From Cololabis saira (lineage: Eukaryota > Chordata > Actinopteri > Beloniformes > Belonidae): a stretch of DNA of 64,000 nucleotides. The notes under the pieces were generated by a model. That model ran no database searches. It was given only the letters and a program-made list of their open reading frames with translations, and was not told where the DNA came from. How positions within the stretch are numbered: position 1 is the stretch's first letter; the number at the start of each line of letters is the position of its first letter. The position numbers and the translations under genes are program-made. The stretch is from assembly GCF_033807715.1 (NCBI RefSeq), contig NC_084599.1, forward strand, positions 13,579,125 to 13,643,124, read 5' to 3'. Below are positions 35,384 through 64,000 of the stretch, in pieces.

Positions 35384-36834
35384 TGTGTCTGCGGTGACGT
35401 GACGCGCAGCAGAAACCGCAGTGTGTCACAGTTCAGCAGCTTCTCCCTCACACGCTCACCATCACCCAGTCTCTGCACAGCACCATAGTTTACATTATGA
35501 AAAAAAAACGGAAGTAGACTTTCTAGACATTTACACAAAGTTGAACTGTGCGTCTCGTCTGATTATTGTTCCTTTAAATACGATATTTGTGATATTAGAA
35601 AATAAACCTGAGTGCATTCGTAGTTTTTCTGAAGTGTTTTATTCACGACCCATGACAATGACAGTATATGCACAAAACAGATATACAATCAATGTGTAAA
35701 TAATGCTTTGCAGCGCTTGTAAGTGTACAACAAACTTGCAGATGGATTGATGTCCTCAGATTTTCCACACAGGCCCAGTCTGTCACTCTCATCAACACAT
35801 CCACGTGGTGCCGTTTGGGACTCCCCCCCCCCCATTTCCTGTAGCTACAGGCACAACACATAACCTGAAACATAGACTACCACCAGTGTTAAAAATCATC
35901 AACAGAAAAAAAGATGATTGATGATTCTTCAAAACACTGAGAAAACTGGAAATGTCTCACAACTTCTGTCTGTCACTAGTAGGAGGTACTAACTCTCCTA
36001 CTGGAGATGATCAAGAAGGAAGTGAGAGGACCATGGGCGTGGTGGTGGGGGGGAAGTGGACCTGACTACCCACGGCCAGAGTAGAGACCATGCTCAATAA
36101 ATTCATGATGTTACCCAAGCCGATGAATAATCATGTTAAATAACTGTCATCTCAATATCCATCCAAAATAATTGTGATTATGATTTTTGCCATAGAAGAG
36201 AGAGACAAATCAATTCAGTGAATGGAAGGAATCAATATAATCGGATTTGATTGTATCTTAAAACTCTATTTATGCTTTTTCTAAAAAAGGTAAATACCCA
36301 ATTTTTTTCTTTTCTCTCTTTTTAATAAAATCTCAGGTGCCTCATGCCCTGGCATGGATAGGGGCCCACTCACATTGAGCGAGTACAGGGCCTAGAATTT
36401 GGTGCTACGTCCCTGGAGAGGACTCTCAGGAAATGATCAAACAAAAAAACGGTGTTCAGCTGCAGGTGTGAGAAGTACTGAGGGTTCAGGAGTACATTGC
36501 TGCATCGACATGAACCAGTGACTGTGGCAGGGGAAGCCCCAACTGACGTTTTTTTCTTAGGGCATGTTTTGGAATAACTTTATGCTTGCGTCACTTCACT
36601 GCTCACAAAACATAGTGGCTAAGATGAGAAACATGCAGTAGTAACAGCACAATATCAAAATGCCAGCTGTATAAGATATTTGCTTTGACTTAATTCGACT
36701 AAAGCTCCTTCAGTGTGAGATATCTTTCCAAATAGACACTGCAACAGTTTTTAAATCCCCAAACATCTTTGGAGACTGAGTGACGACCTGTTGTTAGGTT
36801 AACTGACAACAGGTCAGGGACATAATTTAGCATT

Positions 36835-37675
36835 AAAAGAGCCTTTCTAAGGAGTAAGAGTCGCTCAGAAGTAACAATGGGAAGTTTTCATCAGTGAAAA
36901 AATTTGTATAGATTCTGTGAAAAAAATCTAAAATAATGTTCCTCAGGGTAAAATGGAAAAGAGTATTTATATCCCACCAGTATTTATATCTACAGTACAA
37001 AATGTCATCAAAAGATTTTGAATATCTAAATCTCTGCAAGGGTCACAAATCCACTCTGATGTCCATGAGCCTTGGAGCCTTGGAGGGCATGTGTTAAAAC
37101 CATATTATTGTACATGGTTGTATTATTGTCAATGAAATGGACAGTTTGCAGCTCTGGAAAGGAACAAGCAATGCTGAAAGTTATATGAAGGCCTTACAGA
37201 AACATGTGCTTCCATCCACACAGTGTCTTTTTCAGGGAGACTTTGCATCTTTCAGCAAGAAGCTGCTAAACCAGATTCTGCACCAATTACCAACAGCATG
37301 TTTTCTTTCATGGGAGAGGACTACTGTCCTGTCGACCAGAGCCTTTTCCAACTGGAAATATTTGGCTTGTTATAAAACTAAAAATATGACAAAAAAAGAC
37401 CCAGGAATGCTGAACAGCTTGAATCCTGTATCAGACAAGGAGGGAATGACATTCTCCTCCCAAAACTCCAGTTTTAACTCATCTTCTCAGTTCACAGATG
37501 TCATGAGCTACTGATATAGCTGCCCTCAATCTTAAGATGATCCATTTCTTCAGTGTAAACACGTGATATGTTTTCTATGTTCTATTGTGCATAAAATGTG
37601 AGTTTATGAGATTTAAAGAGCATTGCATTGTGTTTTCATTTGCATTTTACACAGTATAGCAACTTTTTCAAACTC
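36835..37675 (+). mobile_element. Tc1-like remnant, second copy of the family at 27350
   Basis: Shares with the 27350-29402 element a GGAAAGGAACAAGCAATGCT block, CAGGGAGACTTTGCATCTTT followed by CAGCAAGAAGCTGCTAAACC, and a right end of ACAGTATAGCAACTTTTTCA. It is internally deleted and full of stops. The left boundary is uncertain. Confidence 0.5.
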
Positions 37676-37679
37676 ATAA

Positions 37680-39030
37680 AGTCCTTAGAAAGAATAAATA
37701 TGCTTCTGCTTTTGTCAAATAAATAATGAGTAAATCAAAAATCACTAATTAACCTGTTTTTAAACAGTAAGCAGCATCATTTTATAATATGATGCAAGTT
37801 TAATATTTTCTTCTCTAGTTCTTGAACTCAGAAATATTCTATCTAAGGGCTACTTTAATCAGTTAACATATGCAAAAAGTTCACAGCTAACACACCACAG
37901 CTCAATTCACTTAACGCATATAGCTAATTCATAATAAGGTAATTTAAAGGCATTTTACACACAAGAAGTCAAAGTTTACAAAGTCAAATCTCAATAAGTT
38001 ATGTTCAATCTGATTGGACTTCAGTACAATCCAGTATGAGGATGACATCAACAAACTATCTGATACTTTAAGCATTATCAAAATTAAAGCTTTTTAAACC
38101 TTTTTAAATACTAAGGTCGAGATGTCTGCTTTCCTAACACTATCTGGCAGCTGCTTAAACAGGAAAGGTGGCTGAGAACTAAATGCTTTGCCTCTTGTTC
38201 TACTTTTGGAAACCGTAGGAACCACAGGTACATCTGCAGTTCGGGAGGAAGTCCTCTCTTGGGGACGATATGGGATTTTAACAGGTAGCTAAAAAGGGAA
38301 TAAAGGGAAGCTCAGATTTGGGGATATCTAACCCCTCCTGCTGGTCTTTTATTTTGTCCATGAAGGTGTTAATGTATTTGAAAGCAGGAAAAGAAGACAA
38401 CAAGCAACACAAGGCAACACCTACAGCATCAGTTAGATGTAAGGACACATTTGGAGGGTTTGGGTGTGTGGAGGACATGCCTGTGTGCAACAGACTACAT
38501 TTCAATCCCTGCAGAATCAAAAAGGTCAACCATACAATGTTGTAGATGTTCACACAGTTTTCACGTTATGACCGGTGATTCTACAACTCTGAAGGGGATA
38601 AAGTTACCTACACTTTGAACATTTCTACCAATGTGAGGCAACAACCCTGAAAATATGTCAACTTCCAAAAAATACAGAAGGAAAAGCAAAGAAATGAACA
38701 AAGTTACTGTAGTTGCGTCCATCCTCTGAGGAAAATGATGCAGCGTGACAGCTGACACTGGCTTAGCCCCTGCTATTATTACATACCTATAACCTGAACA
38801 TTTGAGTAACTGCTCACTTAACATGAATTGTACTGGTGTCCAGATTCTTAATATTACACATATGAAACTACTGCTTAGAACACATTACTAACAATCATTT
38901 TTGTGCCATATTTACATTCATACGGACAGAGACAGAAAGTGCATAAATGCAGATCTGAGGAATCATGGGTCATTGTGTTTGACAGAGCTGATTATAATTC
39001 GATCCAGGTTTTCCTACTGATTACTGAAAG
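37680..39030. other. Spacer and probable il23r 3' UTR
   Basis: The sequence at about 38060-38280 has LINE-3'-like blocks (CTGGCAGCTGCTTAAACAGG, AATGCTTTGCCTCTTGTTC). A minus-strand AATAAA (plus TTTATT at 38348-38353) could end il23r transcripts. I see no gene. Confidence 0.35.
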
Positions 39031-55948
<16,918 letters not shown>

Positions 55949-56520
55949 GGCAACTCATCGCTGTTAAAGTGGAGGACCCCACTCAGCAGCTGAGGACAAA
56001 AAAATACTGTTATAATATTAATCTAATTAAAATCACAGATTATTCTAATTATAAATCACAGATTATTACTGTGCATGGAGATAAACCCTACCTCCGCTTT
56101 ACTGGTGCAGAACAGGAGTGTTGTCAGTAAAATGACAGGATAGAGCAGTGTTTGGTTTATCTGCCTTCTTCCCTTTACATGGCTAATAACGTGATAACAT
56201 CTGCAGATGCGTCTCAGCAGCACATGTGAGATAAGAGAGGCGTGGGTCGCGCTTGTTCTGCTAAAAGTATGAAATCAACAGAAAATGCGTCAATGCCAAA
56301 AATACGATTAAAAAAACATGTCCTGTAAACATGATCATATCCAACTATCCAACTTTTTTTTTTTTTAATCAGACCACACCAACCAGATGAGATAACACTC
56401 ACCAGAATGTCGCTCGTCCGGGTTTTCTTATCACAATACGATCCGATGACTTCTGGTTAGTGACTTTCAATAAAGTCCCAGCTCCTCCGGCTCCTCCGAC
56501 TCCTCGCTTTTAGGCTATGA
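55949..56520 (-). other. il23r 5' leader and upstream region
   Basis: A splice acceptor (TTTTTGTCCTCAG) ends at 55990, so exon 1 carries about 41 nt of 5' UTR before the ATG. An out-of-frame upstream ATG lies at 55958. A likely donor (AAAGCGGAG then GTAGGG) near 56092 suggests at least one upstream non-coding exon. The promoter is not identified. Confidence 0.4.
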
Positions 56521-57746
56521 GGTGCGTCTGACTAAAGTGATCTTTCTTATACATGTCATATAAATCATAAAAGAGGCCATTGACCTAGTTTTGTGGTATT
56601 TTGGCAAAGCAGAAACTTTGAACATACAGCTGTGCCCTACTTCAGTTGCCTGTTTTTCATCACCACAGAGGTTCAGTGAAACTTGAAACAAACAACCTGC
56701 TCCCATTAAACATGCTGGTGTTAGCAGACAATTGTGTCAAGAAAGTAAAATGCTTCAATTATTGCTTCACTTGTTTCTCCACAAAAGGTCGAGACTCTTT
56801 TTCTTAATTGCAGCTCCAAATGTAGGCTATGAGGTGAGAGGCATCCAGAAGTCATTAAACATATATAAACTACATATATCTTAAAAATAAATCAGCAAAA
56901 TGTATATTCCTTGGGTTTTCAGCTGCAAGGCATATTTCTTCTTAAATTGCATCCTTAGAAAAATCAAACAAATGTACACTTTTAAGTGTTTAGGGGTTTA
57001 ATTTATATAATGACGATTTTTCTCTTTTCCATTTGAGTTGATTGTAGTTTCAGAGTCAGATGGTTTGAGGGAATGTGAACATTTCTGAAGCTTCCGTTGC
57101 TTTTGTGACTTTATCTCACAAGTTATTTTCCACTTGTAACCTCAAAAGCTTTCTGGGAAAACCCAAATGTGTGACATACACAGGCTGATGTCAAGATCAA
57201 AGAGAACTCAAGACTAACGGCTGATGATTTTCAGAATTACTCCCCTTAAATATTAAGAACTAAAGGTTAAGCTTAGGTGAATAACATGAGATAGTGACTT
57301 TTTTTTAAATTTGTGTGGTAGAAATTTTGCAAATAGGGCAGATGATTAAAACTTTGCTGAAAGCCCCAGTTTTATCATTTCCTCTACACAAGCTTCACAT
57401 AAACTGAGAATCCACTTTAGTTTCAAAATAACATTTTCAAACAGTGAAACAGAACAGACTCCTCTAGTACATTTTTTTTCTTAACTATTTTACTACACCA
57501 GCCACTTCAGACTAAAACCCACAACAAATACACACACGCACACACGTTTTACAATTGTCAATAACACGCAGTACTAACCATCCATCCATCACCTAAAGTT
57601 GCTTTCTCACATTTTGGATCACACCGACCTGCTCGAGTCTTCTCAGCTGGTGAACACTTGACACCAGCTGATTGCAGGCCATGAACAGACAAACAATAAC
57701 ACACACATACACTCTGCAGAAACATAACTACTATTGATTTCTCCTC
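56521..57746. other. Spacer between il23r and the CYP2 gene
   Basis: AT-rich sequence without recognisable coding exons or repeat families. A CA-rich patch lies around 57528-57546. Confidence 0.45.
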
Positions 57747-57752
57747 TTTATT
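57747..57752 (-). promoter_or_regulatory. CYP2 gene poly(A) signal (AATAAA, minus strand)
   Basis: TTTATT on the plus strand reads AATAAA on the coding strand, about 165 nt beyond the P450 stop codon. It is the first such hexamer after the stop. Confidence 0.5.
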
Positions 57753-57914
57753 GCATGTTGGAATACAGAGCATTACTTTGGTCAAATAATACAGAACTGA
57801 AAATCCAAAGTTATGTTAATACTATAGAAAAAGACTAATATAAAACAGAACAATGCCATATAAATGGGGAGGAATACAGATGCATACTGAGCTCGGTTTG
57901 GGGTGGTTGACGTC

Positions 57915-60900
57915 TTAACGTGGTGCAGCACAGAGGCGGTAAGGTTTGGGACAATGAGTGCCTCCCAGCTTGAACTCCAGACTGGGCTGCTCTCCAGCAG
58001 GAGGCGAGAATGAAAACCTCTGAAGGAGGGCGGTGAAAAAGAGGAACAACTCCATCCTGGCCAGCTGCTCCCCGAGACACACACGCTTTCCTGACAATAC
58101 AACATAAAACATGAAACAAAAGCATTAAAAAGGGCCACTAAATTTAATCCCAGAAAACTACAGCAGATCTGGAAAAATGTAAAGATTTGTTAGAGGCATT
58201 GTACGTACAATAGTTAGAAAAAGTAAGTGAACTCCTTGGAATTTAATGGTTTTGTGCATTTATTTCTTACAAATATGACTCAATGTTCATCTATAATCAA
58301 TATACAAAGAGAGCTTATAACCCAATACATTTTAATGCCTTGTGTTTTTTGAACACATACATCACATATTCACAATGCTGGATGAAAAAGTAGTGACTCC
58401 TTTGAGTAACTAGCTAGTCAAACAGCTCTGGATCAGACCCGCACAATTTATATGATTTGGGTCTGAACACACATCTCTTTAAAATAAGTCTGGGCTCTAA
58501 CTCTACCCTGAAAGGGCCTTACTTCTACGGTTTGGGTCATTGACTTGCTGAGCCATCGAACTTCTGCTAAGCTTCAACCTTACTCCAACGGAGGCCTGGC
58601 CATGTGAACAGAAATTCTTGCTGAACTCAACCTGAATAAGGTCATATTTAGAGTAAGAAATAACCAAATGGTGGATTATGAAGGTCTTGTCTACACCTTA
58701 AAGGGGACATATTATGGCATTTAATGTATATTTTAAACAGGCCTTGAATGTCTTAAAAACAATCTAAAGCTTGTTTTTTCTACATAAATCAGAAATTCAG
58801 CCCGTGGGCCCTGTCTCTAGTTTTACCGCTTCTAAAGCCTTTTTCTGTGCTTCATTCTAAGGGGAGGGGAGGCTATGATAGTGAGGCTCTGCACTGATTG
58901 GCTGCTTGAATGACATGTAGGAGGGGAGGAGAATAAGCCTCGCTCCGGCCAGAGCAGCCGGCTGCGTCATACACAAAGCGTCTCCCATGAGAGAAGCTTC
59001 TGCGACAAAATCAATTCCATAGCTTTATTTTTTTTGTATTACACTGTCCTAACTGGCCGCGAGTTTAACAGTTTCAGTGTGGACAGAGAGGGTCCGATGT
59101 CACGCAGCTCGACCTGATAGTCGGACGCTCTCATTCAGTTACACGCTGTAAACGGATCTTAAAGCCTGATTAACGGTTCTGCGTTAAATTGACGCGTACC
59201 CTACGCCGTAGGCTCTGCGTTGGTGTAACGCGGAACCATAAATCAGCCTTTAGTCACCTCGTCTTCACACAGGAAGAATTCTCATAATTTCTTATGTTAC
59301 AAGACAGATGAATCATGTTAACTGTAAATAAATCACAACACTGAATTTTCACAAATGGCAACTTTATTGTTAAAAAAATAAAATATGAGTTGTATATAAA
59401 TAACATTTATGCACTATTGCTGGCTCAAGGAAGGACCATGCGTTTTCTGAAGGTGTCGTTGAACAGCTTCAGGTGCTTGGAAGATCTGAAACCAGAAAAA
59501 ATGTATTACTAATTTACCTAACGAGTGAGTGGCTCCGTTAGGGAACACTGGAGCCGGGCCGGTCCGTGAGCAGCTTCGGCAGCTCCGTATGCGGTGCCGG
59601 TGCTCCGGAGCTAAGCTAAATACTTAGCCCATGCAAAGATCATACAAATATAAATAACATTAAAAAAAATGAACTTACCGCTGACTCGTGTGGAGTTGCC
59701 GGGTCCGTGCTGTTGGAACTGATCCTTTTATGAGGGTAAATGTCGATGCAAATCTCATTTTAACTGTCCCTCGCTGTTGAAACCGGTGGAAAACAGTCAC
59801 CGCTGCTAAACAATGGCGGAGCTCCAGCCGGCAGAGAGAGCTGGTTGTGGGCGTGGTTTCAGCAGCGGAGGCTGAACCTATGGAAATCTGCTCCCGTCGT
59901 GACTCACGACGGGAGCAGATTCTAATCGGCTCAAAAAAATCACGTGACACTGGGGGATTCTGTCGGGCGGGGATCAAAGACCTTGCAGAAATTCATGGGA
60001 TTTCATCTCCCCTCTGCTGGCAGGGTGAGGGGAGACCACCTTATATATGTTAAAACAAGAAAAAACGTGTTTTTCATAATAGGTCCCCTTTAAGGCATCA
60101 GTATGTCCTATTAAGAGTTCATCTATCTACTTGTAATGAACATTTTTGCTCCTTTACGACTACTGCCCTCAGTTCAGCCAACGTCAATATGAATTCTGAA
60201 AGGGGAGAAAAAAAGACAACCTATTGTGTTTAGGTGGAAACTTCTGTATTTTTATATATGGCTCTGATAAATGCTTTGGATGTGCACAAACATTGCAGCG
60301 TCATGGGGATGAATGAGTCATTAATCAGATGAAGATCTGGAACATATCAACCAGTTTATGAGAGAATATCTTACTTGCAGCTCTTGTTAACGTTACAAAT
60401 ATTGTCTTACTTGAAATAAGATCAACAGCCGATACATCAGTGAGCATGAAAGCACAGGCAATCCCCTACCAACCTACTACTGTTACCTAGAAGTAAAGAA
60501 CTGTTGTCAAGCAAAGATGTGTGACTTCTTTCAGTCACTTTCTCCCTTTAAAATAATTTGCTAAAGCAGCGCGGAGCTCGGTTTTAAGGGTTTTAACAAT
60601 TGACTAACCTGCAGAGAAAGGTAGGAAAGCTTCTCTCTTCCTAAATTTACCATCCTGGTCCAGAAAGTGTTGAGGGTTGAAGGTGTGCGGGGTTTCCCAC
60701 ATCGACTCATCATGTAGGACAGAGTCCAGTGTTGGCAGGACCATGGTGCCCTAAAAACACAGCATTGATGAAAAGGTTTACCTACACAGACGACTCCTCC
60801 ATCGGTCTAGCCAGATGGATGCCCTCGCCCAGTCTAGATCAGCTGAAGATTGTTTCTTTTTCACTCTCAACCGTGGCTTTGTGCTCACATCAAAGTGAAG

Positions 60901-63900
60901 ATTTGAATAAATATCAGTTCACAGGAAAACAGATTTGAAACTGATGCCTGACAGACTAAGAAAATTACTTGAAAGAACAAAACTGCCTTTTCAATGCAAA
61001 GGTCCTTCAGACTGATGAAGCAGCATTTGGAGTTGTGGTCCAGCGCTGTTCTGTGCAGCCCCTCCCACTGGTCCAGCGATGCCTGGAGAAGCCAGTCTAT
61101 TCTTACTGTAGTGTGCAGTTCAGTAGGTTGTAAATATAGCGTGTATTGCTTAAAAAAAGAAGAAATGTAAAAAATGCTATTATGTTTTTTGTCGATATTG
61201 ATATATACACCATATTGCCAAAAGTATTTGCTCACCCATCCACTCATCACTCATCTTACTCATCTTCTTCCGCTTTATCCGTTCCTGGGTCGCGGGGGCA
61301 GCAGTCTCAACAGGGATGCCCAGACTTCCTTCACCCCAGACACTTCCTCCAGCTCTTCCGAGGGGAGTCCGAGGCGTTCCCAGGCCAGCCGAGAGACATA
61401 GTCTCTCCAGCGTGTCCTGGGTCTTCCCCGGGGTCTCCTCCCGGAGGGACATGCCTGGAACACCTTCCTAGGGAGGCGTCCAGGAGTATCCGGTACAGAT
61501 GCCCAAGCCACCTCAGCTGACTCTCAATGTGAAGGAGCAGCGGCTCGACTCCGAGCTCCTCCCGGGTGATCGAACTCCTCACCCTATCTCTAAGGGAGCG
61601 TCCAGCCACCCTGCAGAGGAAACTCATCTCGGCCGCTTGTATCCGCGATCTTGTCCTTTCGGTCACTACCCAAAGTTCATGACCATAGGTGAGGGTAGGG
61701 GCGTAGATTGACCGGTAAATCGATAAGACATGCGGCCGAAGGTCAGATGAAACGACAACAAAGCCGATCATTGACCTCCGGCCTAGGGTGTCCTGGTGCC
61801 ACGTGCACTGATGGACACCCTTATGCTTGAACATGGTGTTCGTGATGGACAAACTGTGACTAGCACAGAAGTCCAACAATAAAACACTGCTCGGGTTCAG
61901 ATCGGGGAGGCTGTTCCTCCCAATCACACCTCTCCAGGTATCACTGTCATTACCCACGTGGGCGTTGAAGTCCCTCAGTAGAACAATGGAGTCCCCAGTT
62001 GGAGCACTATCCAGTACTCCTCCCAGGGACTCCAAGAAGGCCGGGTACTCTGCACTGCTGTTCGGCCCGTAGGCACAATCAACAGTGAGGGACCTTTTCC
62101 CGACCTGAAGGCGCAGGGAAGCGACCCTCTCGTTCACCGTGGTGAACTCCTACACATGGTGACTGAGCTGAGGGGCTATAAACAAGCCCACACCAGCCCG
62201 CCGCCTCTCACCCTGGGCAACTCCAGAGTAGTGGAGGGTCCAGCCCCTTTCAAGGAGCTGGGTTCCAGAGTGTGGAGGTGAGCCCGACTATCTCTAGCCG
62301 GTTTCTCTCAACCTCACGCACAAGCTCCGGCTCCTTCCCCCCCAGCGAGGTGACATTCCATGTCCCCACTGTGAGGGTTTTGGTCCAGGGATTGGGTCGT
62401 CGAGGCACCCCGCCACGACTGCTACCCAGCCCACAATGCACAAGCCTTTCATGGACCTTCTTGCGGGTAGTGGGCCTACGGGAAGGCGGGCCCACGTCGC
62501 CGTTTCGGGCTGAGCCCGGCCGTGTCCCACGGGCAAAGACCCGGCCACCAGGCGCTCGCCTACGAGCCCCAACCCCAGGCCTGGCTCCAGGGCGGGGCCC
62601 CGGTGACGCCGATCCGGGCGACGTAACGGTCCTTGGTGTTTTGTTCCTCATGATTGGCATTTGTGAACCGCTCTTAGTCTGGCCCGTCACCCAGGACCTA
62701 TTTGCCATGGGAGACCCTAACAGGGGCGTAATGCCCCCGACAACATAGCTCCTAGGATCACTCGGGCACACAAACTCCTCCACCACAGTAAGGTGGCGGT
62801 TCAAGGACCCATCCAAATAATTGGAATCAGGTGTTCCAATCACTTCTTTGGCCACAAGTGTATAAAATCAAACACCTAGACATGCAGTTTGTGTTTACAA
62901 CTTTTTGTAAAAGAATGGGGTCGCTCTTATGGTGTGGGGTTGTTTTTCAGGAGCTAGGCTTGTCCCCTTAGTTCCAGTGAGAGGAACTCTGAATGCTGCA
63001 GCATACCAATTGAGTCATTTTGGAAAATTCCCTGCTCCCAACTTTGTGGGAACAGTTCAGAGCTGGCCCTTCCTCTTCCAACATGAATAAAGACATGGAA
63101 TACTGGTGTTGAGTCTGGTGTGAATGAACTTTACTGGTCTGGAGAGTCCTGACCTCAACCCGATGGTCCCAGCAGATGAAAAGGCCCAATTAATTAGGCT
63201 TTCTGAAAAACAGCTTTTTCCCCAAAGCCATAATCGCCCTGAACAATATGTGAATGTCTTCATTACTGTTTTTTACCGTGCAATACTTTTTCCCGGCCTA
63301 TCTGTGCAATATTCCACCACATGTGTAGTTATTTGTTATTATCTGTAGATAGGATCTCAGGTCTTGATTTCACTATTCAAAATGCACCTTAACCTTTTTA
63401 TATTTTTATATTATTTATATTTCTTATCTGTTTGCACTGTCTTGCACTGAAGAGGTGATGCTGCTTTTAATCTCACTGTACCCATGTATAATGACAACAA
63501 AAGTATTCTATCTATTCTATCTTTCTCGTTAATTAGGCTACATTAGGGTGCAATGAAGCAGGAAAACATCTAAAACATGCAGGACAGCGGCCCTCGAGGA
63601 CCAGCATTGCCCACCCCTGCTTTCAGGTGTTATTTAGTAAAACTACTTTTGCTATGTGCACAAACACAACTTGGAGTCATTTATTATTGTTGATTTTCTA
63701 ACAGTAGCCTATGTCATTCAAAATCTGCTAAAAAAGCTTTACCTACAATCCTGACCACTATAATCCAAAGCCTTCTTATTGGAGGTAAAGAGTTGCACCT
63801 TTGGGACCAAGTATCCATCCAGGGTTGTGTCCTTGCTTGTCATGTGAGCCACATTGAGGGGGAGGATGTTGCCCATTCTCTGGATCTCGTGGATGACTGC

Positions 63901-63986
63901 GTTGGTGTAGGGCAGGTTTTCTCTGTCAGACACCGAGGGCTGTCTGGAGGAACCAATCACGGCATCTATCTCAGCCTGGACTCTCT
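57915..63986 (-). CDS. Cytochrome P450 family 2 monooxygenase, last three exons; 5' partial
   Basis: ER-bound haem monooxygenase; CYP2 enzymes oxidise xenobiotics, steroids and fatty acids such as arachidonate. Exons in transcript order: 63986-63799 (188 nt), 60750-60609 (142 nt) and 58090-57915. The first two have the exact lengths typical of CYP2 exons 7 and 8. Visible landmarks: the K-helix ExxR in [40 protein letters not shown]; the PERF-region equivalent [18 protein letters not shown]; the haem-binding [20 protein letters not shown] with its cysteine, split by the exon 8/9 junction; and a C-terminal [13 protein letters not shown]. The stop TAA is at 57917-57915. The earlier exons lie beyond the right edge. 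The sequence is of the CYP2J/2N/2P type by eye, but I do not assign a subfamily. Both introns in the window are filled with transposons. Confidence 0.9.
58200..58690. repeat. Probable transposon-derived tract in the CYP2 intron
   Basis: AGAAAAAGTAAGTGAACTCC and TTGGAATTTAATGGTTTTGT at the left resemble, from memory, the end of a common fish Tc1-like element. The remainder is too decayed to place, so boundaries are approximate. Confidence 0.35.
59161..59252. repeat. Short palindromic mini-element, copy 4 of 4
   Basis: Begins AAAGCCTGATTAACGGTTCT and ends GCGGAACCATAAATCAGCCT. The middle has CCCTACGCCGTAGGC. It is nested in the TTAA-flanked element. Confidence 0.78.
59887..59919. repeat. Perfect 33-nt palindrome
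   Basis: Arms of 16 nt, TCTGCTCCCGTCGTGA and its exact inverse, around a single central C. It lies within the piggyBac-like element. It could be a transposase-binding or hairpin-forming feature of that family. Confidence 0.9.
61205..63163 (+). mobile_element. Tc1-like element with a LINE inserted near its left end
   Basis: The left end TACACCATATTGCCAAAAGT runs to ACCCATCCA and resumes at 62816 with AATAATTGGAATCAGGTGTT, TCAAACACCTAGACATGCAG, then the transposase region TTATGGTGTGGGGTTGTTTT, TTAGTTCCAGTGAGAGGAAC and GACCTCAACCCGATG. The transposase is internally deleted and the right end is missing. Continuity across the LINE, apart from the duplicated target, shows the order of events. Confidence 0.75.
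61243..62806 (-). mobile_element. Non-LTR retrotransposon, internally deleted, minus strand, with 9-bp target duplication
   Basis: ACCCATCCA is duplicated at 61234-61242 and 62807-62815. On the minus strand 62137-61331 is one open frame of 268 aa. It begins in the endonuclease domain ([71 protein letters not shown]) and then jumps directly to the C-terminal part after the reverse-transcriptase core ([54 protein letters not shown]). The whole catalytic RT core is missing. Upstream 62855-62250 has a Gly/Arg/Pro-rich leader and [19 protein letters not shown], the usual endonuclease start. The 3' end is at 61243 with ATGAGT-type repeats. Confidence 0.8.
63185..63530 (+). repeat. LINE 3' UTR fragment with TATTC-type tail
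   Basis: CAGCTTTTTCCCCAAAGCCA, TAATCGCCCTGAACAATATG and TTTGCACTGTCTTGCACTGA are blocks seen at the 3' end of a common fish LINE. The end is ATGACAACAAAAGTATTCTA followed by TCTATTCTATC. About 60 bp further, at 63585-63625, a GGCCCTCGAGGACCAG / GCCCACCCCTG block looks like a hAT end. Confidence 0.5.
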
Positions 63987-64000
63987 CTGCACACAATGAA

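Larger units (their letters stand above)
58702..60089. mobile_element. piggyBac-like non-autonomous element (1.39 kb) flanked by TTAA
   Basis: The ends are inverted: AGGGGACATATTATGG on the left and, from the right, AGGGGACCTATTATG. TTAA is at both borders (58698-58701, 60090-60093). Known teleost elements with this end sequence are very common. It contains copy 4 of the short palindromic element (59161-59252), a perfect 33-nt palindrome (59887-59919), and a minus-strand frame (59977-59675) rich in Arg/Ser that is probably not a gene. It lies in the last CYP2 intron. Confidence 0.78.

Noticed and set aside
59675..59977. Minus-strand 100-aa frame resembling a small basic protein
   Set aside because: It lies inside the TTAA-flanked element and covers its palindrome. 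Such frames recur with the repeat and are not evidence of a gene.
62272..62748. Plus-strand open frame of 158 aa
   Set aside because: Antisense of the Gly/Arg/Pro-rich 5' part of the LINE at 61243-62806.

Overview
The window is vertebrate nuclear DNA, almost certainly from a ray-finned (teleost) fish. The genes are split into many short exons with GT-AG introns. All recognisable proteins are vertebrate families. The repeats are typical of teleosts: L2-like LINEs ending in AATTGA repeats, Tc1-like elements, hAT and piggyBac-like MITEs, and long microsatellites. Exon boundaries were placed by hand from splice motifs and checked for reading-frame closure.

Layout. (1) 1-875, plus strand: the last four coding exons of the collagen receptor kinase DDR2. 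(2) 2830-5208, plus: a complete nine-exon HSD17B7 (342 aa). (3) 6016-6393, minus: a small intronless ORF for a single-pass membrane protein I do not recognise, wedged between two transposon-derived hairpins. (4) 9486-14697, plus: a complete nine-exon SERBP1 (406 aa) with a 1.7-kb 3' UTR. (5) 21696-34294, minus: a complete fifteen-exon class I cytokine receptor of gp130 type (800 aa), assigned to IL12RB2. (6) 39031-55948, minus: a second, tandem receptor in sixteen coding exons (about 902 aa), assigned to IL23R. (7) 57915 to the right edge, minus: the last three exons of a CYP2-family cytochrome P450.

How the genes relate. SERBP1 and IL12RB2 are tail to tail, with IL23R directly upstream of IL12RB2 on the same strand. 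As I recall it, this is the order on human 1p31, and it supports naming the two receptors. IL12RB2 has a C-terminal KLTLD block as in the human protein. IL23R has the GYKPQI motif as in the human protein. The exon phases of the two genes match almost one for one, so they are products of an old tandem duplication. The most notable biological point is that this IL23R keeps the three membrane-proximal fibronectin III domains that human IL23R lacks, and so has a full gp130-like ectodomain.

The space between genes and most long introns are filled with transposon debris. Several cases are nested and can be dated relative to one another from target-site duplications. I saw no tRNA, rRNA, CRISPR or bacterial-type features.
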